A DNA stretch of 64,000 nucleotides from positions 301,641 to 365,640 of the forward strand of contig BCKK01000001.1 in assembly GCA_001600615.1 (NCBI GenBank), read 5' to 3'. Below are positions 48,603 through 60,102 of this stretch, piece by piece (the first letter of the stretch is position 1; every line of letters starts with the position of its first letter). The stretch comes from Dioszegia crocea (Eukaryota; Basidiomycota; Tremellomycetes; Tremellales; Bulleribasidiaceae). The notes under the pieces are model-generated. The model saw only the letters and a program-made list of their open reading frames with translations. It was not told the origin of the DNA and ran no database searches. A program made the translations under genes and the position numbers.

Positions 48603-49612
48603 ATATACATCTTTACCCATAGTCAACCATTTGAACTCTCTCTTCTCGAGCTCAGAGTCAAAAAACGCATCCGGACGTCGATCCCATTCGCGTCGTACTC
48701 TCAACGTGACTTACATCACCGCATGGCCATGTGCCCGGTGCCCGTGCCGTCCTAATAAGAACACCCGACGCGAAGAGCCAAGAGTCAGAACTCAGAAGGG
48801 ACTTTTAAATCGCCCGAGCCGAATTACAATACCATCAGAGCATACTTGGTCATCCCGTGAGTTTATACTTGTTCGCTTCCCCATCTTTGCATAGATCTAG
48901 TTGTGCACGAGTAACGACGCGGTCAGCGGTGCGCGCGCTGTTTTATTTTCGTCACCACCTCTCAGATCTTCCTCCGATACTCCTCCAGGACACGGGATCG
49001 TTGCTGACTGCATCGTTCAGACATCCTTTCCAACACCGTGACAATCCTACCTTTAACTCTGTTGCCGCTCGTACACCCAATCCACACATCCCTAGCACAC
49101 ACACAACCTCCCTCCCTCACGACCGGGACACACACGCCGCACGGGGGCATACCGTCATCACCCCTTTCCCTCTACCCTCCACCCTCCTTTGATCGTGAGG
49201 ACGCCCTTCGTGCCTGCGCCCAGCCTCCTTAGCGCCGGCGGCAACGACAAAACAAGCACGCGCCTCGCTCCTTCTACCGAGAATCAGAAGCTTGGACCCT
49301 GTCACCCTCCTTTCGCCCGCCCACCGAGGACAATTACACCATCTCACCACGAGAGCCGATCAAAAGGGTCCCATCTAGCAAAAGGCAATCCTTGACCATC
49401 CCTGCCCGTTTACGCTTAGTCCTTGAGCCTACGAGTCTGCGACAGGAAAGCAGGATCAACCAGCGAAAAACTTCCAACAGCCTACACCTAACTACCACTG
49501 CCGTTTGCTCGGACTTGCGGATCTGGTTGTCAAGGTACGACCAGCAGTGCCGAGCGTTAGTTGTCCCTTTTTTGGTCCGGCGGCCTATCTCAGGAAGCGA
49601 GACTAGAAGGGA
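48603..49612. promoter_or_regulatory. Long upstream region of bHLH gene
   Basis: About 1 kb of C/T- and A/C-rich sequence with no coding model before the ATG at 49613. Its length, against 60-500 bases elsewhere in the window, suggests an extended promoter or long 5' leader of the regulatory gene. Confidence 0.4.
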
Positions 49613-51472
49613 ATGTCCCCTCCTTCGGTCTCTCATCACGAGCTAGACCAGCCAAACACGGAGATTGTAGGGTCGGCACAGCCATCAGCTTCTTCACCTC
49701 CCCTCCAGCCTTCATCTGAATCACAACCTCAACCGCAACCCCAAACTCAGACCCAGCCCCACCGACCTCCTCCTATATCTATCAACTCTCCTCATCCTTA
49801 CCCATCACAATCATCCCCTTACCCAACTCCTACCACATCATCCTCAGCCAACATGGCCAGCGCAGCTGTTTTACCCCCTACCGACATCCTCACCCCTCGT
49901 CTACCCACTCATCACATGTCAAACATGTATCACCCCTCCGCTTCTCGGTCACCTGCCATCCACAGTGACCGTCCGCTCGAATACAGCGGCGGACACGCTC
50001 AGCAGTATCCCGAATCCCATCCTCATCCGGACGACCGCCGTCCCTCCATATCCCGCGAGCAATCAGGCGGCCGGCCTCGGGAGACTAGGGACAATGTCCG
50101 TTATGAGCCTTACAACTCTGATCGGCGACGGACGGTTAGCGGAAGGGACGATAAGATCGTCCTACCTCCACCCGGCATGGGAGGTTTGCGCCTGCCCGAG
50201 GATCCTTATGCACCCCGGCACGTACTGCCGTCTATGCACCCGAACCAGACTGCTTGGGCCGGTGCCGAGCAGCAGCAGCAGGTCCGTCAACCAACCAGGG
50301 GAGGACCGTTGCAGCTTCCATCTCTCCGCTCCATCTCTGGCGAGTCATCCCCTGCCCTTCGCAACATCGCCCCTATGGGAGCAGCTGCGCAGTACGACCG
50401 GCCTGCTCTATCCCCTCGAGAGTCCTACCGCCAGCCCATCAGTCCTCGGCCTCCTTACGCCCAACCCACTTCCTCTCCACACCCACAATACGATCACCCT
50501 CATCATCGTCCTCAGGGATACCCCTACCCCCAATCTGGACCTCCTGGTCGAAAGACCCATCCACCACCCATCCAAACCCGCTCACCCCCCATGCGGGTCA
50601 AGTATGAGCCGGACCCATCACCGCCCCTCCGCTCAGCCCCCTTGCCTGTCATGCGCATGAGCGAGGCGCAGTTCTACTCCAACTCCGCACCGTCCCGGTA
50701 CTCCCCTACCGGCCAGCAGGGGATGGATTACGGGGATCAAAGGCGAGGCTCGGTGATCTCTTTAGTTGGAGATGGGAAGGAGCCGCTTGCAGTCGGGCAG
50801 ACTAGGCGGCTGGCGCATCTGATGTCTGAGCAAAAGCGACGAGAGTGAGTCATCTCGTCTTACGTTCAGTGAACTACGCTAATGATCAGATCCATCAATT
50901 CAGGCTTTACAGCTCTTCGAGCGGCCCTCCCTCTCGCCCTCCCCACAGACTCCAAAGCCGTCATCCTCCGCAAAGCCCTCGCACGGATCGAACAACTCGA
51001 ACGTGCCGCAGGCATCCCACCACTCGGCGGTCCGCTTCACAACTACACACACGCACATCAGCTCGCCCTAGAGGCCGAAGCCAATACTCCACCCGCAAGG
51101 CCTGACTGGCGCACAGCCGGTATTGGCGCAGGCGGCACAATGCGTGCTTCGTCAAGGATGGACGATCGACACACCCATTCATCATCCTCGTCCAGGAAGT
51201 ACAGGGAGGTGGATGACGGAGGCAGGAATGTGCGTTATGATGAGCAGTGGGTGGACAGACGACGCGAGGTGGTGGAGTATGAGGCGGCGCCAGGGAATGA
51301 GGGCGAGTATGGAGACCCAGCCCGGCAGCCAGTGAGAGAGAGGCAGATCAGTGGACCGCAGCGAGACCGAGAGAGCAGGTGGACCCATGAAGAAGAGGAA
51401 GATATGGATGGGGGTAGTGTGTATAGTCAGGAGAGGGCGCGGTCGAGGGAGAGTGTCAGTCACGTCAGATGA
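49613..51472 (+). CDS. bHLH transcription factor
   Basis: Two exons. Exon 1 encodes about 400 disordered residues rich in Pro, Ser, Gln and His (QPQPQPQTQTQPHRPPP), ending in a basic region RRLAHLMSEQKRRE with the H-x3-E-x3-R pattern of E-box-binding bHLH proteins. After a 46-base intron comes SINSGFTALRAALPLALPTD SKAVILRKALARIEQLERA, i.e. helix 1, loop, helix 2. The intron splits the DNA-binding region exactly at the basic/helix-1 border. Past the HLH is a Arg/Glu-rich tail ending SRESVSHVR-stop. Nuclear; targets unknown. The helix 2 continuation is short, so a leucine zipper is not evident. It could relate to Ino4/Ino2 or SREBP-like factors, but the SREBP tyrosine in the basic region is absent. 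Confidence 0.82.
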
Positions 51473-51744
51473 CACTGCGTAAGGGGCGAATTGGGATCAT
51501 GAGGCTTTCCTAGAATTTATTCATATGTAATAAGAGCAGAATACAAGATGTAGTACAATTGGCATCGACTTGCGTTCTTAAGCAGTAGCAATGCTTTAGC
51601 AAAGGGCAAGGTCTGACATGGAGAACAGAAGCGAAAGGAGGCATGCCGTAACTGATTCTCGCCACCGAATCTCTGCCAGGCCAAAGAACCAGCCACCACC
51701 TTGCACCTGACTTGTATGTCTTCTTGGGCCAACACTCAACTACA

Positions 51745-53760
51745 ATGTCCAGCGCAAATGCCTCCAAGCGGGCCACTCCCAACATGAAGGATACCACTTC
51801 ACCTCTGAAGGCTCTCACCCCGCAATCACAGTCGAAATCCAAAGGCACGCCCATGTCGACGACTGGCCTCGGCACTCCGACTCTTATCCAGGGTTCTGGA
51901 GATTCGCCCGAGCGCGCAAATAAGCGGGCTCGGTTCAGCCATGAAGGCTACACTGGTAGTGATGGCGGGGTCAAAGCGGAAGGTCTGGCCCCGCCGAGCT
52001 TGGGACAAGTGGGCAGGGGAATGAGTGGGGGTTGGGGAGGCGCAGTGTGGGTTACGGATAGAGTGTCGGAACTTGAGGCCATGTACAAAGTGAGTCTTGC
52101 GTCTCTTCCAATAGGGAGACAATATTGATGAGTTAGGAGTGTATCCTAGCTGCTACTTTGCTCTTGCAATACAAATCTTATGCCCAAAGACTGTATGTTG
52201 GCTTTCAGCTACGAGGTGTGGGTATATGCTGATGGATCAAGTGGTACAGATATCAAGCGTATCCCACTCCATCTTTCACAGCGTCTCGAAAGAGCTTGGA
52301 GTCAATACTCTTCCCTCCGTGCTCATATCGAGGCATATCTCGTACGTCTCCTTACCAAAATGCTTCCACAAAGATACTGATGACTCCAGCTCCAATGTGC
52401 ACAAGCGGCCAACGTAACTTCTCCCTCTAAAACCCTTCCAACGCCATCTTCCCTCGTCCCCGGACTTCCTCCTCTTCCCCCGACCCCTTCTATACCCAAC
52501 ACAGCTACGACTCTCCTCCAGACCACTCCACACCCCGGCCGGTCTGGTCCGGTATCTCTCGACAAACTCCTGGCTGCAGATCCAGCAAGGGGTTTGGTCG
52601 GATATGAGAAGGGTCAAGTGGTCTTTCCTGGCGTACCGTCCGATATTGCCATGCCAGATCCTATACCAGTACCAGTGGATACTGTCGTCGAGGCGGAAGC
52701 CAAGGCGGAGGTCATGCCTATCTCGTTACCTGGGATAGACTACGGTACGGCACAATCCACGTCGGAGATGCAGCAGGGCGATGGGCTGGGTATAGGACTT
52801 GGCATAGGGGACATGAGTGGTCTCGCGGACTTGGGAGGGATGGGCGGCGGAATGGATCTGGACAGCCTGGGTATTGCAGAGTTGTCTGCACTCATCAATG
52901 GGGATGGGGATAGTGTGATGGGTGATCAGGGAATGCTGGGCGGGGGCGCACTGAATAGTCAGGGTCAGTCGGGACTGGGATTGAGCATGGGACTCGGGAT
53001 GAGCTCGGAGTCAGACAACCTGCTGGATAGCCTAAACGAGTATAGCCAATCTCAGAACCAAACCTCGACAATGCAGGGCGGATCTATGCTTTCTCAAACC
53101 CAAACAACAGCTCCCCCCCCGATAGACTCCGCACCGTCATTCTCAATCTCCCAGTCGACATACACTCCTCAACAACCTCCGCCTCAGGCGGCATTACAGC
53201 TCGAACAACCCTTCGTCCAACCTTCCCAATCTACCCTACAATCATTCACCCCTGGCCTGCCCCAGCAGAAACAACAACAATCTGCCCCACCCCAACCTCC
53301 CACCCAAAATTTCGATTTTGACTTTTCGACCATTGACGGCACGGACGGCCTGGACCCAATGGACGGGATGGCCGATATTGACTTCAATGAGCTGGCGGGG
53401 ATGTTTGGGGGAAGTGGACGGACGACTCGCGCTCCCAGTCCTGTTGGTGGTGCAGGGACGACTCTCCCTTTATCTGCGCCCGTACAACCCATGGGCGCAT
53501 CACTATACCCTACCGCTACTGGTTCAAACCTCCCCCAGTCTCAATCCCAGCTACCGGCCCAAGATCTAGGACTGGCACTGTCAAATTTGTATCCCCTTGC
53601 CGATGACAATACCGTGCCAGCGCAAGCTACCGCGGCGTTCGATTCGAGCCTGGGAGGAATCGACCTGGACGATTTTGACTTTGGGGGCGGGGATGGAGAA
53701 GGGGGAATGCCAGGTGTGGACGGGGATGAGTTTGAGAGCATGTTTGCGGAGTTCAAATGA
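51745..53760 (+). CDS. Putative transcription coactivator, acidic Gln-rich
   Basis: Start MSSANASKRATPNMKDTTSP. The N-terminal region carries KRAR-type basic motifs, then a helical part after introns: VTDRVSELEAMYKECILAAT LLLQYKSYAQRLYVGFQLR, DIKRIPLHLSQRLERAWSQY and SSLRAHIEAYLLQCAQAA. To keep the frame I use a 34-base intron with donor GTGTGG (about 52216-52249). The C-terminal half is Gly/Met/Gln/Ser-rich with paired acidic-aromatic motifs (FDFDFSTIDGTDGLDPMDG; GIDLDDFDFGGG; DEFESMFAEFK-stop). Such motifs are typical of activation domains or Mediator tail subunits. I cannot place it in a named family; a Mediator subunit is a guess. Confidence 0.6.
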
Positions 53761-54043
53761 GGCCGATAGGCCTTGGACTCCGTGGATGTGGCTGAGGGAG
53801 AGAGACTGGGATATCCGCTCAGGGCGTTGTATGGGCGTCACTATACGCCTCTGAGACATGTGGCCATTATATCAGTAGGTATCAAACGAGAGTGGGTGCT
53901 GCGAGTATCACTTATAATATGCACCTATAGTCATTTATCACTCTATACAACTGTACTTCCATTCCGTTTCAGATGACGCCTTCAGTCGCCTCTTCTCCCA
54001 TCCGATAGACCCTTCACCTTGATGACATCTTCCCAATCCTGCC

Positions 54044-55628
54044 TCAACTCGTTCCATTCAACTCCTCCAGCCCCTTCCCACAGTCATCCCATGCCATGAC
54101 AGTATCATCGTCATCTCCCTCCACCTCATACTTTAGCTCCTTGGTGACTCTGCACAGCCCGCATTTACGATCCAGTATAGGCTTTTGTGAAAACTCTGCA
54201 AAATGGTGTCGAGCCACATCGACGTTGTATTGCAGCATTGCCGTTTCTGCGTGAGTATCAGCTTCGTCATTCTCTCCAACACAAGTGCCGGAATCAGTAA
54301 CTGACCTATTCTTGGATCGACCGATATGACCAGGACGAATGAATTTCTTGTGAGCGGTTCGACAATCACTCGACATTGATCGAATGTGCTTTCGAACCCT
54401 AACCACTGTTCGCCTGTGCGTCTGTATCCGTCAGCTCTAAGGTCCATGGCCAGTGCCAAAATCTGGACAGAGACTCACTGGCACGTCTTTCTAAACCCCT
54501 TGACGATTTCACTAATCTTTTCAAACCTCTGCCTATCCAACCTCGCTATCCCCGTTCTTTTTTCCGTTTCGTCCAGATCGGCTGAATCTGTATCGAGTGG
54601 TGTCCCAGATTTGGCAATCACCAAGAATGTCTCAGTTTCAAAAGCGACAATCTCCGAGGCGAGACAGAGATTTCGAAGGAATGTGAGGTGGGATGTTATG
54701 AGGCCTATGTTAGGGATAAGAGTGTGGACAATGGATGACCAAGCCTGATTGAGTCAGCTAGACGTCGGCTTCGAAGAGTTGGCTCATTACACGCTAGCTC
54801 ACCTTATACAAACTCTCATCCCAAATACTAGTCGCGAAGCACCGTATACTCCCCCCCTCCTCTCCTTCTCCATTAACCTCTCCAGCCTTCTTATTCTTCT
54901 CACTCCGCTCTTTCCGTTCCTTTCGTATTCTCTCTTCAACACCAATAACGTCCGCCTTCCTTTCTTCATACTTCTTCCGTGCTGGATCCTCCTTATCCGC
55001 CAGATCCATCTTGTTAATCAAGACCCATACGCCCGCATCCCCACTATGCTCCCTGAGCGCCGTAAGGATTTCGTCAAAGTACTTCAGGTCCGCTTCCCAT
55101 TCGGTCGAAGTGGTGTCAAAGACGTATATGAGTACTGCGACGTTGGCGAAGATTGTGGATTGTTGGGCGGTGAGGTAGTTGTCGACAAAGGCGTTCTGGC
55201 CTCCACAGTCCCACAGATTCTGGCGTGTCAGTTCATGGACTGGAGAAGTTTCCGACGGATATTACTCGAGTTCCTCAACTTACTAGGACTAGTGACCCAA
55301 GGAAGCGAACGGTTGATTGATCAACATCGATAGTAGCTCCCAGTCGTCGAGTATCCTTTGCGCTGTAATTCGAGCTGAAATGTCAGTTTCCCTCCTTGTA
55401 TGCCGGGCGTTGCCGTCATTAGGATCAGCACAACTCACAAGATGACGGATCTCATAGATGTCTTTCCACTACCTATCAAGCAGTCAGCTCGAGAACCACA
55501 AGGGACAGTATTGCGAACCCCTCACCTGATTTGCCCATCAAGAGCAGCTGCCGACGTCAGTTTGAGCTCTTTCCTACTACGAGAAGAATCAGTTAGCTGA
55601 CCTTGCTCCTTCTAGCGGCTGCCGACAT
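54044..55628 (-). CDS. GTR1: Rag GTPase Gtr1 (RagA/B)
   Basis: Spliced product: MSAAARRSKLLLMGKSGSGK TSMRSVIFSNYSAKDTRRLG, ATIDVDQSTVRFLGSLVLNL WDCGGQNAFVDNYLTAQQ, then FDTTSTEWEADLKYFDEIL and VLINKMDLADK, ...FATSIWDESLYKAWSS IVHTLIP, followed by the C-terminal roadblock domain. P-loop GKSGSGKTS, switch II WDCGGQ and G4 NKMD are intact. Gtr1 forms a heterodimer with Gtr2 on the vacuole to activate TORC1 by amino acids. An insert of about 25 Glu/Lys/Arg residues (ERIRKERKERSEKNKKAGEV) lies between NKMD and TSIWDESLY, in a position where yeast Gtr1 is shorter. Some donors are unusual (GTCAGC near 55601, GTCAGT near 54290). Stop TGA at 54044-54046. Confidence 0.92.
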
Positions 55629-55850
55629 GGTGAAAGAGGGTGTTGTATGTGCTAAGACTAGGTTGATGATAGCAGAAGAAGCAACAGGATGATGTGCGGA
55701 ATTTAAGGTTTGGACGGGGGTCAAGTCACGTGCGGAGCGTCGCGTCATACCTCTCAAGGTCCCGGGGGAGATCGACGCTTGCGATCTGAGTGGGTGAAAG
55801 TGACTCATCTCTATGCCCTACACACCCTGCATTGCAAAGAGATAGTCAAT
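55629..55850. promoter_or_regulatory. Divergent promoter GTR1 / DUF2461 gene
   Basis: 222 bases between divergent ATGs, with a CACGTG-like TCACGTGC core at about 55725-55732 (an E-box), a candidate bHLH-factor site. Confidence 0.4.
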
Positions 55851-57424
55851 ATGGCCCGCCCGAAAGCAGCATCCCGAGGTGGTAATTCAACACCCACCAC
55901 GTCCAGCCGGCCCAAACGCGGCTCAGCGCCCTCAACACCGTCCAAAACACCCGATACGCTCAAAGGGAAATCATCGCCTTACTTCAAGGACAAAGACAAG
56001 CGGACGCCTACGAAGGCTCGTGTGACTCCGTCAAAGAAACAAGCTGGAGGCAAGGCGGCGAAGAAGGATCCGCAGGATGTGACGGGTTTGACCTCGACGG
56101 AGGAGGAAGAGAGTTCAGATTCAGATTCAGATGCGGGGGATGAGGATGATTTCGCGCCGTCGCCTGTCGATAGTGCTGCGCCGGAGGATGATGATGATGA
56201 AGAAGAGGAAGAGGCGGAAGAAGAGGAAGAATCAGATGATTCGGATGATCTGGATGCTGGGTCTAAGCGGAAGCGATCAACGCCTAAGAAGGGATCGGCG
56301 AAGAAGATGAAGAGTACCCCAAGGGCAGGCAAGGGCGGGCAGAAAGTTGAAGGGTTTGAAGATGATGATGAAGAGGATCTGGAGGTGGAATTGGAAGAGG
56401 GTCAGGAGGTTGCAGGGAGGATATACCCCGCTCCGAAGACTGGACTGGGTGAGTGATTTACGTGTATCTCATGTCGCAGGCTTACGCTAATCCCTACAGT
56501 ACCTCCCGGTCGGATATCCCAGAACACGCTCAACTTCCTGAAGAATATGCAAATACCAGAACGGAACGATCGGGATTGGTTCAGGTCTCACGAGCCTGCG
56601 TTCAGGCAGGCCGAGAAGGTCAGTTATCATGTTCGCAAAGTATGACGCTAGCGAATCAACTGACCCGTACAGGAATGGCAGGCATTTGTCGGGCTTGTCC
56701 AGCTAAAGATGCACGAAGCCGACTCTCAAATCCCGATCCTTCCGCCTAAAGACCTAATTGTACGTAGTCCTCCCACCGCCAGAACACCCGTCTGATCCCG
56801 CAGCACAGAATATATCGCGACGTCCGCTTCTCATCCGATAAAACACCCTACAAGCGCTCATTCTCCCTATCCACCTCTCGCTCGGGCCGTAAAGGCGTTT
56901 GGGCAGGTTATCATCTTTCCCTCTGTCCGAACGATAAATCCATCATTGCAGCAGGCGTCTGGTGTCCTGCCAAAACGGAAATGCAGACTATACGGCATCA
57001 CCTCCTCAACACCCCCGAAAGGTTCAGAGACGTCATTGGGAGTGCGGATTTTGTGGAGATGTTTGGACCGGCCAATCCGGGTAAGAAGGGAGAGAGGCGG
57101 AATGTCTTTGGACATGATGATGCGTTGAAAGTTGCGCCAAAGGGCGTTGATAAGGGCCATAAAGATATTGATTTGTTGAAATTGAGGAGTGTGGCAGTTG
57201 TTAAGCAGTACGTGTTTCCTCAGGCTGGTGTGGAGAGAATGCTAGGCTGATGTTAGTTTTACGGATGAAGAGGTGCTTGATCCGGATTTCCAGGAGACGG
57301 TCAAGGGGGTTGTGGAGGTCATGACGCCGTTGGTACATCTGTAAGTTCTTACAAAGGCGTTGTCAGCTATGGGAACTACAGACTGACTCTCAGTCTTAAC
57401 GACTTTATTGCCTTGCCGCCATGA
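55851..57424 (+). CDS. DUF2461 family nuclear-type protein
   Basis: Start MARPKAASRGGNSTPTTSSR. The first 190 residues are disordered, first basic (TP/SP-KKR-rich, nuclear-localisation-like), then strongly acidic (DEDDFAPSP; EEEEEAEEEEESDDSDD). The conserved domain begins at VPPGRISQNTLNFLKNMQIP ERNDRDWFRSHEP and includes HRIYRDVRFSSDKTPYKRSF, KGVWAGYHLSLCPNDKSIIA AGVWCP and TEMQTIRHHLLNTPERF. RDVRFSSDKTPYK and 'G.W.P....L..IR' are the signature of DUF2461 (TIGR02453), of unknown function. The last exon gives HLLNDFIALPP-stop. Introns near 56451, 56616, 56760, 57208 and 57342. The acidic/basic N-terminus suggests chromatin association (inference). Confidence 0.85.
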
Positions 57425-58158
57425 TGATATCGATGTGGGGAAAGTTGAAAAGTATATCGGCGGGCAAACTCGAAGGCACGACTCCACCCCGTCCCAACCT
57501 GCTGTCGCTGCCCTGTATGACTGAGTTGTATTCTTGACACTTTGTAGTGCTCAATTCTAGTGCTGAATCTTGCATGTAATTTGGAATACATTCGGCGCGT
57601 CCATCTTGTGCCACACTGCCTGAGACATATCTGAGACATGACAAAAAGCCACAAAGCGTGCAAAAGTTAATAACGCCGAAAGTCGCCCAGCCACATGTGG
57701 TCCCAAGGTGCTATCAACCCAACCATTAACACTCCAAATATGCATAACAGTAGAGATACCCAAAGCATAAATTCCTACTTCACCGAAATAATGATTCGCC
57801 CCTGGATCCTGAGTCTCAACTCGCGCCATGAAGGGGAAATAAAGCTGCAAGACAATGAGCATCCCTTACCGGTGATTTAGAACCTGCCCAACCCTCGTGG
57901 AGACTCTCCCCTGGGCGCAGTGGGTCTGTATACCAACTAGAGATCTGGATTATTCCCTGACGTTCATGTTTCAGGGAGTTCCGTATGGGGGTTGGTTGGG
58001 CTGTACTCTGGCGCGCAAATTCAGTCAGTAGGTGCAGTCAGGCCACTCATACAGTCGCATGCGAGACGAACGTTGTTTCTTTTTGATGTGTGGCGTTCAC
58101 CAAAAGAGACCTTCATTTAGCTGATCTAAAAGCAAATTCGTCATTTAGGATTGGCTCC
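57425..58158. other. Convergent intergenic region
   Basis: Shared 3' region of the DUF2461 and PAP2 genes. No gene is supported. A GCCCAACC / GGTTGGGC inverted pair (about 57890 and 57995) has no target-site duplication. Confidence 0.4.
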
Positions 58159-59659
58159 CTACCGCCTCACACCGCCTGAGCTCCTCCACGCAGCCTCTTC
58201 CTCACTCGGCCTACCTGCGCTGGGCTCATCAATCAACCTCGTGCTCCTCCTCGGCAAAAGACCTTCCTCATCCTCGTCCTCATCCTCCGCTTCCATCTCA
58301 TTCTGCGCACGCGGAGCAAGGGGGAGGTGGCTATGACGATGACGGAAAGAGGCTAGTGGTGTAAGCTTTCAACTCGAATCTTTACTGAAGCAGTAGGTGA
58401 GGATTTAACTTACGATAGTATGACCGATACGATACCCAGGCGATAAACATACCGAGCAGACTGCCCACTAAGACATCTTGCCAATGATGCCGATTATCCT
58501 CAGTTCGGGAAATAGCCACCATGATCCCCCCGAGAAGAGGCGCCATGGCCCACCATGCGCGTGTCTAGGAAGTCAGCTGTGATTCTCCGATGGGGGAGGT
58601 CGAGTGAACTCACTCGGTGTCCGCGTTTGTCCCAGAGATGCATTTTGCCGGCTAGGTAGCAAGCGAGGAAACCGAGACCTGCAAATGAGACTGCACAGTC
58701 AGGCCAGTGTCAAGATACATCTCTAGAGAGGTGGCTTACGGGATGAATGACCACTTGGGAAGCTCTGACCGATGCGTCAGCTCGGAGTCTGATGATAATC
58801 AAGACCAGATGAGCTCACCTTGAACCCATCATCCAGACGCAGAGTATTTTGCGTGGTACAGATCTTATAAGTCGATAAACCAAACACGGCGTGGTCGGCT
58901 GAACCGGCGAGAGGTAGACATCGTGCAATGAGATCAGGCCTGGGTCGTCCGACGCTCATCTGAATGTGTTAGCTTGGGGCCTCCGTGTCTGGCCATTTTC
59001 GACCACGCAGCTTACCTTGATGAGCTGCGTGACTACACCTGTCATGGTGTAACTCATGAAGAGCCCAATGAACGCGTTGTGAATGTCCCATTTGGACCTG
59101 GCGACGAAGGTCGATATAGGCAACAGGATAAGAGCGGGGATACCGACAGAGATGAAGGCGAGTAGACTAGAGGTGTGAGCTTTTGGACCGGCTACAATCG
59201 CACACTGTCAACTCTCGCATTAACTCACTATGGCGGTACCCGCTCATGTTCCGCAAACGAATGCTGGATAGAGATATCTCTTAAAGAGAACTCTCGCTTA
59301 TGTCCCGGTGATCGATTGAGCAGCGCCAAAGAACCCCTCACACGTCAGCTTTCGTATCCTGCGATAGGACACCACTTAGCTTACCAAAGTATAGCAGCCA
59401 ATATCCAATCGGCCAGATAACTCCTTACGGCGTGCTTGAATGAAAAGGCCAGTACACCGCGGGATAGATCATCCTCTTCTGGTCGAAGAAACCGGGACGA
59501 GTGTCGACCTCCAAGTTTAGGTCGTCCTCCATTGGCCTGACCACCACCGCCTGGCGATCCACTTCCTCTTTCCCGATGCTGATTATCTTCCGGGAAAAGG
59601 GTATCTTCGTCTGCGTTTGAGGGGAAGCAGAAACGGACAGTATCTGTGAAGGAGGTCAT
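58159..59659 (-). CDS. PAP2-family lipid phosphatase (Dpp1/Lpp1 type)
   Basis: Start MTSFTDTVRFCFPSNADEDT; an N-terminal cytosolic region precedes the TM part. Splicing gives KREFSLRDISIQHSFAEHER VPPYLLAFISVGIPALILLP, then MTGVVTQLIKMSVGRPRPDL IARC (motif 1), FKSFPSGHSSLSFAGLGFLA CYLAGK (motif 2) and AISRTEDNRHHWQDVLVGSL LG (motif 3, catalytic His/Asp). About six TM helices. The C-terminal tail is acidic then basic, ending SSGGVRR-stop. The enzyme dephosphorylates phosphatidic acid or diacylglycerol pyrophosphate in vacuolar or ER membranes. Closest known type is yeast Dpp1. Introns near 59385-59320, 59229-59170, 59010-58955, 58815-58770, 58735-58690, 58615-58565 and 58430-58365. Confidence 0.9.
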
Positions 59660-60102
59660 ACTGCTCTATCTATATGCAATTGAAGCCACTCATTCACCCT
59701 GCAGGCCAGCCATCAGTGCATCTCTTTTCCACCGAGAACTCCCCGAGCGATACGCTGAGCCAAACCCCACGTCATCCCGCCTTAGATAAGGCGACTTTTT
59801 GCATCTCCGCCCATACCTTTGAGGTGACTGATATACATACAATAAGCATAAAGAGAAGGTAAGGCTATAGCTCTAGAATACAGCATACTCTCACTCGGAG
59901 TTGTACGCAGAGGTGAGTTATCGTACCGGTCCGCGCTTCCGGAATTTCGGCTCGGACTTTTGGACTTTTTGCATTTCGACAATCTCATCGCGGAACGAGT
60001 CAAGCATCAACATTTGGCTGACATCTCCTAGCAATACCTTCTATCTGATCATCTGGAATTGATCTTGGATTTAAGACTCCACGAGCGATCAAATCAGGCA
60101 TC
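59660..60102. promoter_or_regulatory. Divergent promoter PAP2 / NADH dehydrogenase
   Basis: 443 bases between divergent starts; no gene visible. Confidence 0.4.

Noticed and set aside
55979..56332. Poly-Ser minus-strand frame
   Set aside because: Antisense of the acidic tract of the DUF2461 gene.
57885..58010. GCCCAACC/GGTTGGGC inverted pair as another MITE
   Set aside because: Only 8 bp of inverted match and no target-site duplication.
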